A DNA stretch of 64,000 bases from Hoyosella altamirensis (lineage in GTDB: Bacteria; Actinomycetota; Actinomycetes; Mycobacteriales; Mycobacteriaceae): contig NZ_JACHWS010000003.1 of assembly GCF_014191505.1 (NCBI RefSeq), positions 620,001 to 684,000 of the forward strand. The letters are read 5' to 3'. The notes below the pieces were generated by a model, which searched no databases, was not told the DNA's origin, and was given only the letters and a program-made list of their open reading frames with translations. The translations under genes and the position numbers were made by a program. Position 1 is the stretch's first letter. The number at the start of each line of letters is the position of its first letter. Below are positions 36,626 to 45,732 of this stretch, piece by piece.

Positions 36626-37411
36626 ATGCCACCGTTCTGGATTGTCGACGCTTTCACCTCCCGCCCGTTCGCGGGCAATCCCGCGGCCGTTGTCCTCATG
36701 GACCAGAAGTACGAGGACGCGTGGGCTCAGCAGGTAGCGGCGGAGTTCAATCTTTCTGAAACAGCATTCGCCCGTCACCTGGCGGACCATGCGGGGTGGG
36801 AGCTGAGATGGTTCACGCCGACTACAGAGGTGGACCTTTGCGGGCATGCGACGCTCGCGACGGCGCACGTTCTTGCCGGTGAAACCTCGGTTGGTCCGCT
36901 CAGATTCTTCACTCGCAGTGGAGAACTCGTCGTCACAAACACGGATGGCCGTTACTGGATGGATTTTCCGTCCGCGGCCCCGGTACCCGCTGATGAACCG
37001 CCAAGCCTCGCTGATGCTCTGGGTGTGAAACCTGTGGGTGTCTGGTCAGGAGCAACGGGTGACCTCCTCGCGGAACTGCCCGACGCGGAGACGGTGCGTG
37101 ACCTCACACCCGACCTCGCGCTGCTGAAGCATATTCACGCGCGCGGGGTTATCGTCACGGCTCCAGGTTCACCCCAGTACGACTTCGTTTCGCGGTTCTT
37201 CGCACCGTCGGTGGGGGTACCTGAAGATCCTGTCACCGGGAGCGCGCACACCGTTCTCGCGCCCTTCTGGGCGGAGCGACTCGAGCGATCTGAGCTTCTC
37301 GCGCGCCAGTGTTCTGTCCGCGGAGGTGACGTGTACTTGCGTCTGCAGACACCCGGCCGGGTAATGATCGGTGGCGACGCGGTCACTGTCATGTCGGGCG
37401 AGCTCAGCTAG
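36626..37411 (+). CDS. PhzF-family isomerase/epimerase-like protein
   Basis: Protein of 261 residues. It starts FWIVDAFTSRPFAGNPAAVV and contains LSETAFARHL with the catalytic-type Glu, then VDLCGHATLATAHVL and PEDPVTGSAHTVLAPFW. All are PhzF motifs. The family folds like diaminopimelate epimerase. Members outside phenazine clusters have largely unknown substrates, and there are no phenazine genes here. Its stop overlaps the stop of the convergent hydrolase by four bases. Confidence 0.9.
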   Translation: MPPFWIVDAFTSRPFAGNPAAVVLMDQKYEDAWAQQVAAEFNLSETAFARHLADHAGWELRWFTPTTEVDLCGHATLATAHVLAGETSVGPLRFFTRSGELVVTNTDGRYWMDFPSAAPVPADEPPSLADALGVKPVGVWSGATGDLLAELPDAETVRDLTPDLALLKHIHARGVIVTAPGSPQYDFVSRFFAPSVGVPEDPVTGSAHTVLAPFWAERLERSELLARQCSVRGGDVYLRLQTPGRVMIGGDAVTVMSGELS

Positions 37412-38235
37412 CGCAGATGCTGCGTGAACCATTCCACAGTCAGAGCGTCTACTTTGCTGGCGTGCGGCAGCTGCGGTGTTGCCTCTAAACCCGGCTCGTC
37501 GGCGAGAGCATGGGCCATATTGTCGACGAACTGCAGGTCAGTGGGGGTTCCGTTGTAAACGGAGCGAACTGCGCCAATGAAGTTTTCGGCGGGTTCGATG
37601 AAGCCGTCGGTTTCGTCGTCCGCACCGACGATGGCGCGGACCGGCGGAGTGCCCGCGCGAGCGAAGTCAGACGCACGCGCGACGAAGTCGAGCCGGTCCG
37701 CAACCCGATTCGCTTCGGGCGTCCACTCGTAATCGATCCCGTACACGCGGCTCATCGCTGCGACAACTGCCCGCAATTGCAGGAGCGGCGACACGAGTAC
37801 CGCGGCACGGACCGGCATGACTCGTTCGGCAATGATGAGGGAGGCAATCGCAGCGCCGAGTGATCCGCCCATCACGCCGAGGGCGGCGTCTCCGAAACCA
37901 AACTTCTCCCTCAGGAGTGGGTAGACATCGGCAAACTCCCGCACAGCCTGGTCAGCGATTGGGCCGTGCAGATTGAGGACAGCGTCCTCCATTCCCAGTT
38001 GCATGATCTCGTCGAAACCACCCGCTGGCATACGGGAACCGCATAGGGGAAGCCCCAGATAGATGCGCCAGGCGTCGAGGCCCTCCATCGGGACAGCGGC
38101 CTCGAAGGCCACCTCACTCCGGGGAGAGTCCATGAGATGCCATCCGAACACCACTGGCGCGTTCTCTGCCGCCCCACTGATAGGGGGCTTCGCCACGTAA
38201 GGGACGCCCGCCGCGATGCCGCGCTGTAGGTTCAT
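37408..38235 (-). CDS. Alpha/beta hydrolase-type protein
   Basis: Protein of 275 residues from ATG 38235 (GAGAGG upstream). The nucleophile elbow is GVMGGSLGAA, and the late His is probably in VDNMAHALAD. The order VVFGWHLMDSP, GLPLCGSRMPAGG, elbow, then RAIVGADDETDGFI fits an alpha/beta hydrolase. No signal peptide. It is divergent from a TetR gene, and a long palindrome lies in between, so it is the probable target of that repressor. The substrate is unknown. Confidence 0.78.
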   Translation of the reverse strand: MNLQRGIAAGVPYVAKPPISGAAENAPVVFGWHLMDSPRSEVAFEAAVPMEGLDAWRIYLGLPLCGSRMPAGGFDEIMQLGMEDAVLNLHGPIADQAVREFADVYPLLREKFGFGDAALGVMGGSLGAAIASLIIAERVMPVRAAVLVSPLLQLRAVVAAMSRVYGIDYEWTPEANRVADRLDFVARASDFARAGTPPVRAIVGADDETDGFIEPAENFIGAVRSVYNGTPTDLQFVDNMAHALADEPGLEATPQLPHASKVDALTVEWFTQHLR

Positions 38236-38257
38236 GCTGGTCCTCTCAAGGTACGTA

Positions 38258-38292
38258 CTGTACACCGTCCAATATAACTGGACGGTGTACAG
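38258..38292. promoter_or_regulatory. 35-bp palindrome, TetR operator between divergent genes
   Basis: Perfect 14-base arms CTGTACACCGTCCA (38258-38271) and TGGACGGTGTACAG (38279-38292) with a seven-base AT-rich spacer (ATATAAC). It fills most of the 65-base gap between the hydrolase and tetR starts, so a bound dimer or dimer pair would shut off both promoters. Confidence 0.8.
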
Positions 38293-38300
38293 TTAGCAAG

Positions 38301-38879
38301 GTGACGGCACCCCGAGGGCCCGGTAAACGGGCAGGAATTACCTTGCGTGACATCCTCGATGCCGCCCATGGGCTGCTCAAAGCAAAGGGCCACGAAGGGC
38401 TGTCCATGCGGGCGATCGCCCGCGTGCTCGGTGTCGCACCAAATGCCCTGTACAGCCACACGCCGAGCAAGCAGGCACTCATCGACGAGTTACTCGACGA
38501 CGTTCTCGCCGCAGTACCCTCCCCCACTGAGGAAGATGCCACGCAGGCACTGAGCACAATGATGACGTCCACCTATGACACATTGCTCAGACACGGTGAA
38601 CTTGTCCCGCTCTTCCTTGCCCGGCAAGGCGCGCGCGGCCGTAACGCCTGGCGGCTCGGGGACCAGATGCTGCTACTCCTCGAGCGGGCCGGGGTAGACG
38701 CCGAGGCGGCCCGGGAAGCACAGCGCGTGCTGATCGTCTACACGATTGGCTTCGCTGCGATAGCGGCCCAGTCCACTGTCGAAGTCGGCGCCACCGCACG
38801 ATTGCAGCCGCGCGATTTGCGCCAGAACTTCATGACCGGACTCGAATGGCTGCTCCGCGGCGTCACCGGCCAGCAGTGA
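38301..38879 (+). CDS. TetR-family transcriptional regulator
   Basis: Regulator of 192 residues. The N-terminal HTH region includes TLRDILDAAHGLLKAKGHEG, LSMRAIARVLGVAPNALYSH and TPSKQALIDELLDDVL, typical of TetR. The C-terminal ligand domain is helical and unremarkable. GTG is the start; the gene begins eight bases after the long palindrome, so autoregulation is likely. It ends directly against the stop of lepA with no gap. Confidence 0.9.
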   Translation: MTAPRGPGKRAGITLRDILDAAHGLLKAKGHEGLSMRAIARVLGVAPNALYSHTPSKQALIDELLDDVLAAVPSPTEEDATQALSTMMTSTYDTLLRHGELVPLFLARQGARGRNAWRLGDQMLLLLERAGVDAEAAREAQRVLIVYTIGFAAIAAQSTVEVGATARLQPRDLRQNFMTGLEWLLRGVTGQQ

Positions 38880-40736
38880 CTACTTCTTAGGCTTGTCGGT
38901 TGAAGACTCCGTCGACAACGCCGCCACGAACGCCTCTTGCGGTACGTCGACGCGGCCGATTGTCTTCATCCGCTTCTTGCCTTCCTTCTGCTTCTCGAGC
39001 AGCTTGCGCTTCCGGCTGATGTCACCGCCGTAACACTTAGCCAGAACATCTTTTCGGATTGCGCGGATATTCTCGCGTGCGATGATCTTCGAACCGATGG
39101 CTGCCTGAATCGGGACTTCATACTGCTGCCGCGGAATGAGATCTTTGAGTTTGTTGGCCATTTTGTTCCCATAGGCCTGCGCGGCGTCTTTGTGCACGAT
39201 CGCACTGAACGCATCCACCGCTTCCCCCTGCAAGAGGATGTCGACCTTCACAAGCTGCGCTTCCTGTTCACCTGACTCTTCATAGTCGAGTGATGCGTAA
39301 CCGCGAGTACGCGACTTCAATGCGTCGAAGAAGTCGAAGATGATCTCTGCCATCGGGATCACGTAGCGCATCTCTACTCGAGTCTCCGAAAGGTAGTCCA
39401 TGCCCTTCATGTCGCCGCGGCGAGACTGACAGAGTTCCATCACTGGGCCGATGAACTCTGACGGCGTGATGATCGTGCATTTCACCATAGGCTCGAAGAC
39501 CGACCGGACCTTTCCTGTCGGCCAGTCAGATGGGTTGGTCACGATTGTCTCCGCCCCGTCTTCCATGACCACGCGGTACACAACGTTCGGAGCGGTCGAG
39601 ATAAGGTCGAGCCCGAATTCACGCTCGAGCCGGTCACGAGTGATTTCCATGTGCAGCAAGCCAAGGAACCCGCAGCGGAAACCGAATCCAAGCGCCACCG
39701 AGGTTTCAGGCTCGTACGTGAGCGCTGCATCATTCAGCTGCAGCTTGTCGAGTGCTTCACGAAGGTCCGGATAGTCAGAGCCGTCGACCGGGTACAGGCC
39801 GGAGTACACCATCGGCTTTGGGTCGCGGTAACCCGTCAGCGCTTCCGAGGCACCCTTCCGCGCAGCGGTAACGGTGTCCCCAACTCGTGACTGGCGAACG
39901 TCTTTCACACCCGTGATTAGATAACCGACCTCACCGACGCCGAGCCCGGCACACGGTTTGGGGTCCGGCGAGATGATTCCCACTTCGAGCAGATCGTGTG
40001 TCGCTTTCGTCGACATCATGAGGATCTTCTCCCGTGGCGTGATCTTGCCGTCCACCACGCGCACATAGGTGACGACGCCACGGTACGTGTCATAGACCGA
40101 GTCAAAGATCATTGCTCGCGCGGGCGCATCCGAGTCGCCCACCGGTGGTGGCACCTTCTTCACCACAGCATCCAGGAGTTCCGTAACCCCGATACCCGTC
40201 TTTCCCGATACGCGGAGCACGTCCTCAGGCTCACAGTCGACGATGTGCGCGATCTCTTCCGCGTAGCGATCAGGATCAGCTGCGGGCAGATCGATCTTGT
40301 TCAGGACAGGGATGATTTCCAGTTCTCGTTCGAGCGCCATGTACAGGTTCGCCAGGGTCTGCGCCTCGATACCCTGCGCCGCGTCAACGAGCAGAACTGC
40401 GCCCTCGCATGCCTCGAGCGCGCGGGAAACCTCATAGGTGAAGTCGACGTGCCCGGGGGTATCGATCACCTGAAGAACGTAGTCGTCCTTCGTTCCGTCG
40501 GGACCTTCCACGCTCCACGGCAAACGCACGTTTTGTGCCTTGATGGTGATGCCGCGTTCGCGCTCGATATCCATACGGTCGAGGTATTGATCACGCATAG
40601 ATCGTGCGTCGACCACCCCCGTGAGCTGCAGCATACGGTCGGCAAGCGTCGACTTCCCGTGGTCGATGTGCGCGATGATGCAGAAGTTCCGGATCCGGGA
40701 CGGATCGGTGAACGTCGTGTCCGCAAAGCTAGGCAC
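38880..40736 (-). CDS. lepA: Elongation factor 4 (LepA)
   Basis: Ribosome-associated GTPase of 618 residues that promotes back-translocation or aids initiation and assembly. G1 is [17 protein letters not shown]3 is [18 protein letters not shown] and G4 is [13 protein letters not shown]. The LepA-specific C-terminal part includes [20 protein letters not shown] and [23 protein letters not shown] at 40736 has AAGGAG upstream. A 5' extension of the frame to 40796 is not supported. Confidence 0.95.
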   Translation of the reverse strand: MPSFADTTFTDPSRIRNFCIIAHIDHGKSTLADRMLQLTGVVDARSMRDQYLDRMDIERERGITIKAQNVRLPWSVEGPDGTKDDYVLQVIDTPGHVDFTYEVSRALEACEGAVLLVDAAQGIEAQTLANLYMALERELEIIPVLNKIDLPAADPDRYAEEIAHIVDCEPEDVLRVSGKTGIGVTELLDAVVKKVPPPVGDSDAPARAMIFDSVYDTYRGVVTYVRVVDGKITPREKILMMSTKATHDLLEVGIISPDPKPCAGLGVGEVGYLITGVKDVRQSRVGDTVTAARKGASEALTGYRDPKPMVYSGLYPVDGSDYPDLREALDKLQLNDAALTYEPETSVALGFGFRCGFLGLLHMEITRDRLEREFGLDLISTAPNVVYRVVMEDGAETIVTNPSDWPTGKVRSVFEPMVKCTIITPSEFIGPVMELCQSRRGDMKGMDYLSETRVEMRYVIPMAEIIFDFFDALKSRTRGYASLDYEESGEQEAQLVKVDILLQGEAVDAFSAIVHKDAAQAYGNKMANKLKDLIPRQQYEVPIQAAIGSKIIARENIRAIRKDVLAKCYGGDISRKRKLLEKQKEGKKRMKTIGRVDVPQEAFVAALSTESSTDKPKK

Positions 40737-40840
40737 TCGGCTCCTTACGTGGCGATCAGTTGGCGGCGGATGCTGAGCGAGCAAACGTGCGTGCAAACAC
40801 CCTTAGGGTCTTGATTCTATGGCTACTCGCTGGACATAAG

Positions 40841-40875
40841 AAAAAACCTGCCCTTCCGGTGACCGGATAGACAGG
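40841..40875 (-). terminator. Intrinsic terminator reading toward lepA
   Basis: On the minus strand a hairpin formed by CCTG and TCCGG against CCGGA and CAGG (40875-40847, loop TGA, one internal loop) is followed directly by TTTTTT (40846-40841). It lies about 105 bases before the lepA start codon. It is the most classical hairpin-plus-T-run terminator in this region, yet no annotated minus-strand gene lies upstream of it. Confidence 0.65.
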
Positions 40876-40985
40876 ACGAAATGGGGTGGCAGCTGCGACA
40901 CGGGTGACTAACGAGGCGGTCACAAGGTGGGCGGTTCTGAGGAAAGCGCGCGCCTAGTCCACCACCCTCTAGACAACAAGGTTAC
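40841..40985 (-). ncRNA. Candidate small RNA or attenuated leader upstream of lepA
   Basis: The minus strand between the divergent amidase gene and the terminator at 40841-40875 contains no ORF but ends in a good terminator. A possible promoter is TTACCG followed after about 16 bases by TAACCT, which would start a transcript near 40975-40985, roughly 140 bases long. It could be a free small RNA or a terminated lepA leader. I could not match it to a known RNA family such as 6C, 4.5S, tmRNA or RNase P RNA. Confidence 0.3.
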
Positions 40986-41033
40986 TCGCGGGTTTTTTGC
41001 GGTAAGAGTGACACGTGAGGTCAAGGAGTGCGG

Positions 41034-42176
41034 ATGGCAATCAACCGCCGGAAGTTCGTTGTCGGCTCATCGCTCGCGGTGGCGGGTGCGGCCGCGATCA
41101 GCTCGGGTGCTGCGCCCGCCGTCGCCACACCACGCGAACGACATATCCTGCCCATCGGGCAGCCGGTGGCGCCTCCCCAAGAAGCCGATTTTGTGGGTGT
41201 CACCTTCAGCCAAAGACCCACCTCAAGCGCTCGCATCCGCTTCACATCAGGTACGTCTGCCAGCGAATGGATACCGGTTAGGCCGACCTCGCATAGTCCC
41301 GACTTCCAGCCCTACGGGACCGCCGCAGACCTCGTGCCGATTCCACCTGAGTGCACCAGCATCGAAATCGAGAATGATGACGTTTCCGCGGCGGCGACTC
41401 CGGTTGCGATCAGCGGTTTGCGAAATGCGACTAGTCCCCTCTCACAAACCGCAAACTTGTTCTCCTTGCCGGTGATCACGCGCGCTGGCTGGGGTGCGGA
41501 AGAGGCGCTCGGCCGACGTCCCAGCGGGGGTCTCAGGTGGAGTCCCAGTTTCGCCATCCCACAGATCATCACTGTGCACCACTCTGCGATCGGCACCGCT
41601 CGCAACGCCGCCGCGACGGTACGGGGCATCCACCGCTACCACACTGCGACCCTCGGCTGGGGCGACATCGGCTACCACCTGCTCATTGACCCGGCCGGCC
41701 TGATCTATGCAGGGCGCAGCACCGGTGAGGTCCAATCCCCCGTTTTTGGGGGTAACGGCCCGTCACTCGATCAGCTTGTGGTGGGCGGGCACGCCTACGC
41801 ATTCAACGAAGGCAACCTGGGGATCTGCCTGCTCGGCGACTTCACGAGCCAAGCGCCAACACAGGCAGCCCGCGAAACCCTCATCGCAGTACTCACCGAA
41901 CTCTGTCGCGCACTGAACATCGACCCCGAAGGGCAGACCAGCTACACGAACCCCGAGACCGGTGCCACCGCTCTAGTCTGGTCGGTGGCACAGCACAGGG
42001 AACTCAACTCGACGAGTTGCCCCGGTGACGCGGTCGCGATGGACTTCCGTGACATCCGTGCCGCGGTAGCCCAGCGCCTTGGCTCTGGGGCGGCCCCTAC
42101 GCAGAACGCCGCAGGGGCCGTGCCCGCTTCCGCGACCGTGGCAGAGGTTATCCCCGTCCAGGTTCAGGACGCGTAG
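41034..42176 (+). CDS. Tat-exported N-acetylmuramoyl-L-alanine amidase / PGRP-type protein
   Basis: Protein of 380 residues with a Tat-type signal (INRRKFVVGSSLAVAGAAAI) cleaved near VATPRE. The C-terminal amidase_2/PGRP domain (about 145-355) contains ITVHHSAIGTARNAAATVRG, IHRYHTATLGWGDIGYHLLI and SVAQHRELNSTSCPGDA. The zinc ligands (His in VHH, His in AQHRE and Cys in SCPG) are present. It should cleave or bind peptidoglycan outside the membrane. ATG at 41034 is preceded by AAGGAG. Confidence 0.88.
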   Translation: MAINRRKFVVGSSLAVAGAAAISSGAAPAVATPRERHILPIGQPVAPPQEADFVGVTFSQRPTSSARIRFTSGTSASEWIPVRPTSHSPDFQPYGTAADLVPIPPECTSIEIENDDVSAAATPVAISGLRNATSPLSQTANLFSLPVITRAGWGAEEALGRRPSGGLRWSPSFAIPQIITVHHSAIGTARNAAATVRGIHRYHTATLGWGDIGYHLLIDPAGLIYAGRSTGEVQSPVFGGNGPSLDQLVVGGHAYAFNEGNLGICLLGDFTSQAPTQAARETLIAVLTELCRALNIDPEGQTSYTNPETGATALVWSVAQHRELNSTSCPGDAVAMDFRDIRAAVAQRLGSGAAPTQNAAGAVPASATVAEVIPVQVQDA

Positions 42177-42189
42177 GCGCGGTCCAGGC

Positions 42190-43032
42190 TCACGCTAGCC
42201 GGGTGATCTCAACGACCACGTCGAGGGCGTTCGATTCGCCACCAATGTAAATACCCCGCAAGGGCGGCACGTCTCTATAGTCGCGGCCCACACCCACCGC
42301 AACGTGGCGCTCGGTCACTTCAATCGCGTTGGTTGGATCGAAGCCCCACCAACCGCCAGTCCAGGCTTCGATCCATGCGTGGCTTTCCCCCTGTACCGTC
42401 TCTCCCACGGCAGCGTCGCGCCGCGGGTGCAGGTAACCAGAGACGTAGCGGCACGGTACGCCAACACCGCGCAGCATCAGCAGCGTCAGGTGCGCGTAAT
42501 CTTGGCACACTCCTTTGCGTTCCTCCCACGCTTCAACCGCGGAGGTGTGCACACCGGTCGTGCCGGGGACATACGACATGCTGTCATGTACCCAGCCCGC
42601 GATCTCCGCGACCGCGTCATCAGGAGCCTTCCCCTTCTTGAGCTCCTTTGCGACACCTATCAATTCCTTGTCGTACGGAACGTATCGGGTATTGGAGAGC
42701 GCCTCGTTAAACCAGTCGGTGACGCGGTCGGTTGCGAGTTCCTTCCACGTGATCTTCTCCTCTGGACGCGTACTACTATCTGTCTCGACAACCGACGAGC
42801 CGACGACCTCGAGTTCTGTGTGCGGGGCGTGCAGGTCGAAAGCAGTCACCTGCGTGCCCCAGTAGTCGGTGTAGCGGTACGAGCGGGTGGCCGGGGTCGT
42901 TTCCACCCTGTTCAGAATGACGTTCTGTCGCGGTTCATTGCGCGGGCTCAGCCGTGCCTCGTTGTACGACCTCGTAACTGGCGCCTCGTACGCGTAGCCA
43001 GTGGTGTGGACGATCCGCATGCGGGTGTTCAC
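42190..43032 (-). CDS. Transglutaminase-like cysteine protease family protein
   Basis: Protein of 280 residues. An N-terminal beta domain (MRIVHTTGYAYEAPVTRSYN) precedes a transglutaminase core whose Cys-His-Asp triad is in KGVCQDYAHLTLLMLRGVG, ESHAWIEAWT and GFDPTNAI. No signal peptide. It is coupled to the alpha-E gene by a four-base overlap, with the ATP-grasp gene upstream. The trio is conserved in mycobacteria (Rv2409c-Rv2411c). The reaction is unknown; proteolysis or amide chemistry on a peptide is the usual prediction. Confidence 0.88.
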   Translation of the reverse strand: MNTRMRIVHTTGYAYEAPVTRSYNEARLSPRNEPRQNVILNRVETTPATRSYRYTDYWGTQVTAFDLHAPHTELEVVGSSVVETDSSTRPEEKITWKELATDRVTDWFNEALSNTRYVPYDKELIGVAKELKKGKAPDDAVAEIAGWVHDSMSYVPGTTGVHTSAVEAWEERKGVCQDYAHLTLLMLRGVGVPCRYVSGYLHPRRDAAVGETVQGESHAWIEAWTGGWWGFDPTNAIEVTERHVAVGVGRDYRDVPPLRGIYIGGESNALDVVVEITRLA

Positions 43033-44000
43033 AGTTCAGCCTCCACATGGACGTCATCGACACGGGTCCCGGCATCAGTCCATGCGACCCAGGGGGCGGA
43101 ATGGAAGTACTGCAAGGCGACGGCTTCGTTCACCTCGGTGCACAATTCGAGAAGACTGAGAAGCCGCGTCTGCAAATCCTCGAGGAGCATGCCCGGACGA
43201 AGGAACTCCAATTCACTCCGTGCGCGCCCGAGCAGCCGCAGAGCTTCGGCACGCGCACCGATCCGGCTGCGTGGACGGTGATCAAGTTCTTCCAGCGCGA
43301 CCTCTGCCGTCCGGATCGTGTGGAACACTGACCGCGGAAACAGCCGGTCGAGAAGGAGGAACTCGACGACGCGGCCTGCGTCGAGCGCACCCCGATAGGT
43401 GCGCAGGTATGTATCGTGTGCGCCCGCAGAACGCAGCACGGTCACCCACGACGGGGATGAGGCCCTATCGCCCGCCCGGGAAAGCAGCAGACGCACGAGC
43501 ATGTCAATCCGCTCCACCGAACGGCCGAGGATTAAGAAGCGATACCCGTCGTCCCGGCTCAGCGTCGTATCCACCAAGCCGGCGAACATCGCCGCGCGTT
43601 CCTCGACGTAACGGAAGAACTCGTGCGGACCGAGCAACCGCGCCGCGCGCTCACGGGACGCGAGGCCGTTGACGGTGGTGTTCAGGCATTCCCACATCTC
43701 GGCGGATGTCACTTCGCGTGCGCCGCGCGCGTTATCTCGTGCGCTGGTCAGTGAGTCGACGATGGATCCTGAATCCTCACGGCTATACGCGACGCGTTCG
43801 GTCAGCGACCACACGTCGAGCGGACCGTCCGGCGGATTGGTGCCCAGAACACGGAGAAGCACCCGCGACGCGCGATCTGGATCGACGGTCGAATCCTCAA
43901 GGAGATGATGGACTGCTACATCGAGAATTCGCGCGAGATCATCAGCGCGTTCGACATATCGCCCTATCCAGTACAGCGATTCTGCATTTCGTGCCAGCAC
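43029..44000 (-). CDS. Alpha-E domain protein
   Basis: All-helical protein of 323 residues in the DUF403/alpha-E family. It starts MLARNAESLYWIGRYVERAD and has many conserved Arg/Glu positions, such as FRYVEERAAMFAGLVDTTLS and DDGYRFLILGRSVERIDMLV. It carries no known catalytic motif and always occurs with the circularly permuted ATP-grasp and transglutaminase-like partners. It lies 13 bases after the ATP-grasp gene and overlaps the transglutaminase gene. Confidence 0.9.
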   Translation of the reverse strand: MLARNAESLYWIGRYVERADDLARILDVAVHHLLEDSTVDPDRASRVLLRVLGTNPPDGPLDVWSLTERVAYSREDSGSIVDSLTSARDNARGAREVTSAEMWECLNTTVNGLASRERAARLLGPHEFFRYVEERAAMFAGLVDTTLSRDDGYRFLILGRSVERIDMLVRLLLSRAGDRASSPSWVTVLRSAGAHDTYLRTYRGALDAGRVVEFLLLDRLFPRSVFHTIRTAEVALEELDHRPRSRIGARAEALRLLGRARSELEFLRPGMLLEDLQTRLLSLLELCTEVNEAVALQYFHSAPWVAWTDAGTRVDDVHVEAEL

Positions 44001-44013
44001 CGACCGTCACCTC

Positions 44014-45675
44014 CTACTGCTGCTGTTGTTGTTCTTGGTCGATCGCAAGTTCGGGACCGGTCTCCGCTTTGTGCGCGGTCTTGACCTCACTGACGAGCTC
44101 CTCGCCCGCGAGTTCGCGGTCCTGAGCCGCCGAGCGCGTCGTCGCCAGCACCCACGTGTCCTTACTCCCCCCGCCCTGGCTGGAATTCACCACCAGGGAA
44201 CCCTCCGTCAGAGCTACACGTGTAAGGCCACCTGGAAGCACCCAGACGTCGTCGCCGTCGTTGACCGCGAAGGGACGCAGGTCGACGTGACGCGGCGCTA
44301 GCTCATCTCCTGATTTCGTCGGCACCGTCGATAGCTGGACCACAGGCTGCGCGATCCAGTCACGGGGCGAATCACGGAGTTGCTTGGAGAGCTTCTTCAA
44401 CTGAGCGGGCGAAGCATCCGGCCCGAAGACGATTCCGTATCCGCCTGAGCCCTCCACTGGTTTCACAACGAGTTCGTCGATCCGGTCGAGAACTTCCTCG
44501 AGTTCCTCGGGAATCCAGCAGCGGAATGTATCCACGTTAGGCAGGCTGGGCTTCTCGTTCAGGTAATACTCGATGATCGTCGGTACGTAGGTGTAGATGA
44601 GCTTGTCGTCACCCACGCCGTTGCCAACAGCACTGGAGATCACGACGTTTCCTGCCCGGGCCGCGTTCAGAATGCCAGGCACACCGAGAACCGAATTGGG
44701 CCGGAACTGCAGCGGATCGAGGAATTCGTCGTCGATGCGACGATAAATGACATCGACCTGCTGCTCACCCTCGGTCGTGCGCATGTAGACAATGTTGTCG
44801 CGGCAGAACAGGTCCCGGCCCTCGACGAGTTCGACTCCCATTTGCCGAGCGAGAAGCGAATGTTCGAAGTACGCGGAATTGGCGACACCGGGAGTCAGCA
44901 CGACAACCGTGGGGTCGGCTTCGTTCAGCGCAGCGGAGTTGCGCAGCGCCCGGAGCAGATATGCGGGATAGTCGGCTACCGCACGCACCCGGTGGCTTGC
45001 GAACAGATCCGGGAAAACTCGCGTCATTGTCCGCCGGTTTTCCAGCACGTACGAGACCCCTGACGGCGAGCGCAGGTTGTCTTCAAGCACCCGAAAAGTC
45101 CCGTGATCATCACGGATCAGATCGATCCCCGCGACGTGGATGCGGACCTCGTTGGGCGGAACAATACCCGCGGCTTCGCGGTGGAAGTGCTGGCATGAGG
45201 TGATCAGCCGCCGAGGCAGGACTCCATCTCGCAGAATGTTCTGCTCGCCGTACACATCGTCAAGGAAGAGTTCCAGGGCCTGTACTCGCTGCTTGATTCC
45301 CCGCTCGAGCTTCGTCCATTCGCCAGCGGCAATCACACGCGGGATGAGGTCAAGCGGAAACGGCCGCTCCTGCCCGGACAGTGAGAACGTGATGCCCTGA
45401 TCGAGGAAAGCACGCCCCAGCGCGTCTGCCCGTGCAGCGAGGTCATTCGCGGTCGCTGGCGCGAGAGCTTTGAAAATGCCCTTGTACGCTGACCGCACGT
45501 TGCCTTCGGCGTCGAACATCTCGTCGTGCGCGAGAGCGTAGTGCTCATAATGCGGTCCCGTATCCGCATACCCCCCAAAGACGTATTCACCGTTGCCGGC
45601 CGCGGGATCATCGGACTTGTGCAGTGCCTCGTATAGCGCGCTCTGCGCACTCAGCGACTTCGTTCGGGAACTCAC
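44014..45675 (-). CDS. Circularly permuted ATP-grasp protein
   Basis: Protein of 553 residues of the type 2 circularly permuted ATP-grasp family. LDLIPRVIAAGEWTKLERGI and FLDDVYGEQNILRDGVLPRR are at the front, RVLEDNLRSPSGVSYVLENR is central and LVVKPVEGSGGYGIVFGPDA near the end binds nucleotide. It is first of the three-gene set with alpha-E and transglutaminase-like genes. It presumably activates a carboxylate to make a peptide-like bond, but the substrate is unknown. The C-terminus is a short poly-Gln tail (EQQQQQQ). Confidence 0.9.
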   Translation of the reverse strand: MSSRTKSLSAQSALYEALHKSDDPAAGNGEYVFGGYADTGPHYEHYALAHDEMFDAEGNVRSAYKGIFKALAPATANDLAARADALGRAFLDQGITFSLSGQERPFPLDLIPRVIAAGEWTKLERGIKQRVQALELFLDDVYGEQNILRDGVLPRRLITSCQHFHREAAGIVPPNEVRIHVAGIDLIRDDHGTFRVLEDNLRSPSGVSYVLENRRTMTRVFPDLFASHRVRAVADYPAYLLRALRNSAALNEADPTVVVLTPGVANSAYFEHSLLARQMGVELVEGRDLFCRDNIVYMRTTEGEQQVDVIYRRIDDEFLDPLQFRPNSVLGVPGILNAARAGNVVISSAVGNGVGDDKLIYTYVPTIIEYYLNEKPSLPNVDTFRCWIPEELEEVLDRIDELVVKPVEGSGGYGIVFGPDASPAQLKKLSKQLRDSPRDWIAQPVVQLSTVPTKSGDELAPRHVDLRPFAVNDGDDVWVLPGGLTRVALTEGSLVVNSSQGGGSKDTWVLATTRSAAQDRELAGEELVSEVKTAHKAETGPELAIDQEQQQQQ

Positions 45676-45732
45676 TCACTCAATGGTGCTACAGATCCAC
45701 CCGCTCAGCACGCGACTTCGGCGCATCTGGCG

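Noticed and set aside
40850-41020. RNase P RNA, tmRNA or 6C RNA in the gap upstream of lepA
   Set aside because: A GAGGAAAG stretch on the plus strand recalls RNase P RNA, but the surrounding conserved segments are missing; no tRNA-like end or C-rich loops were seen.
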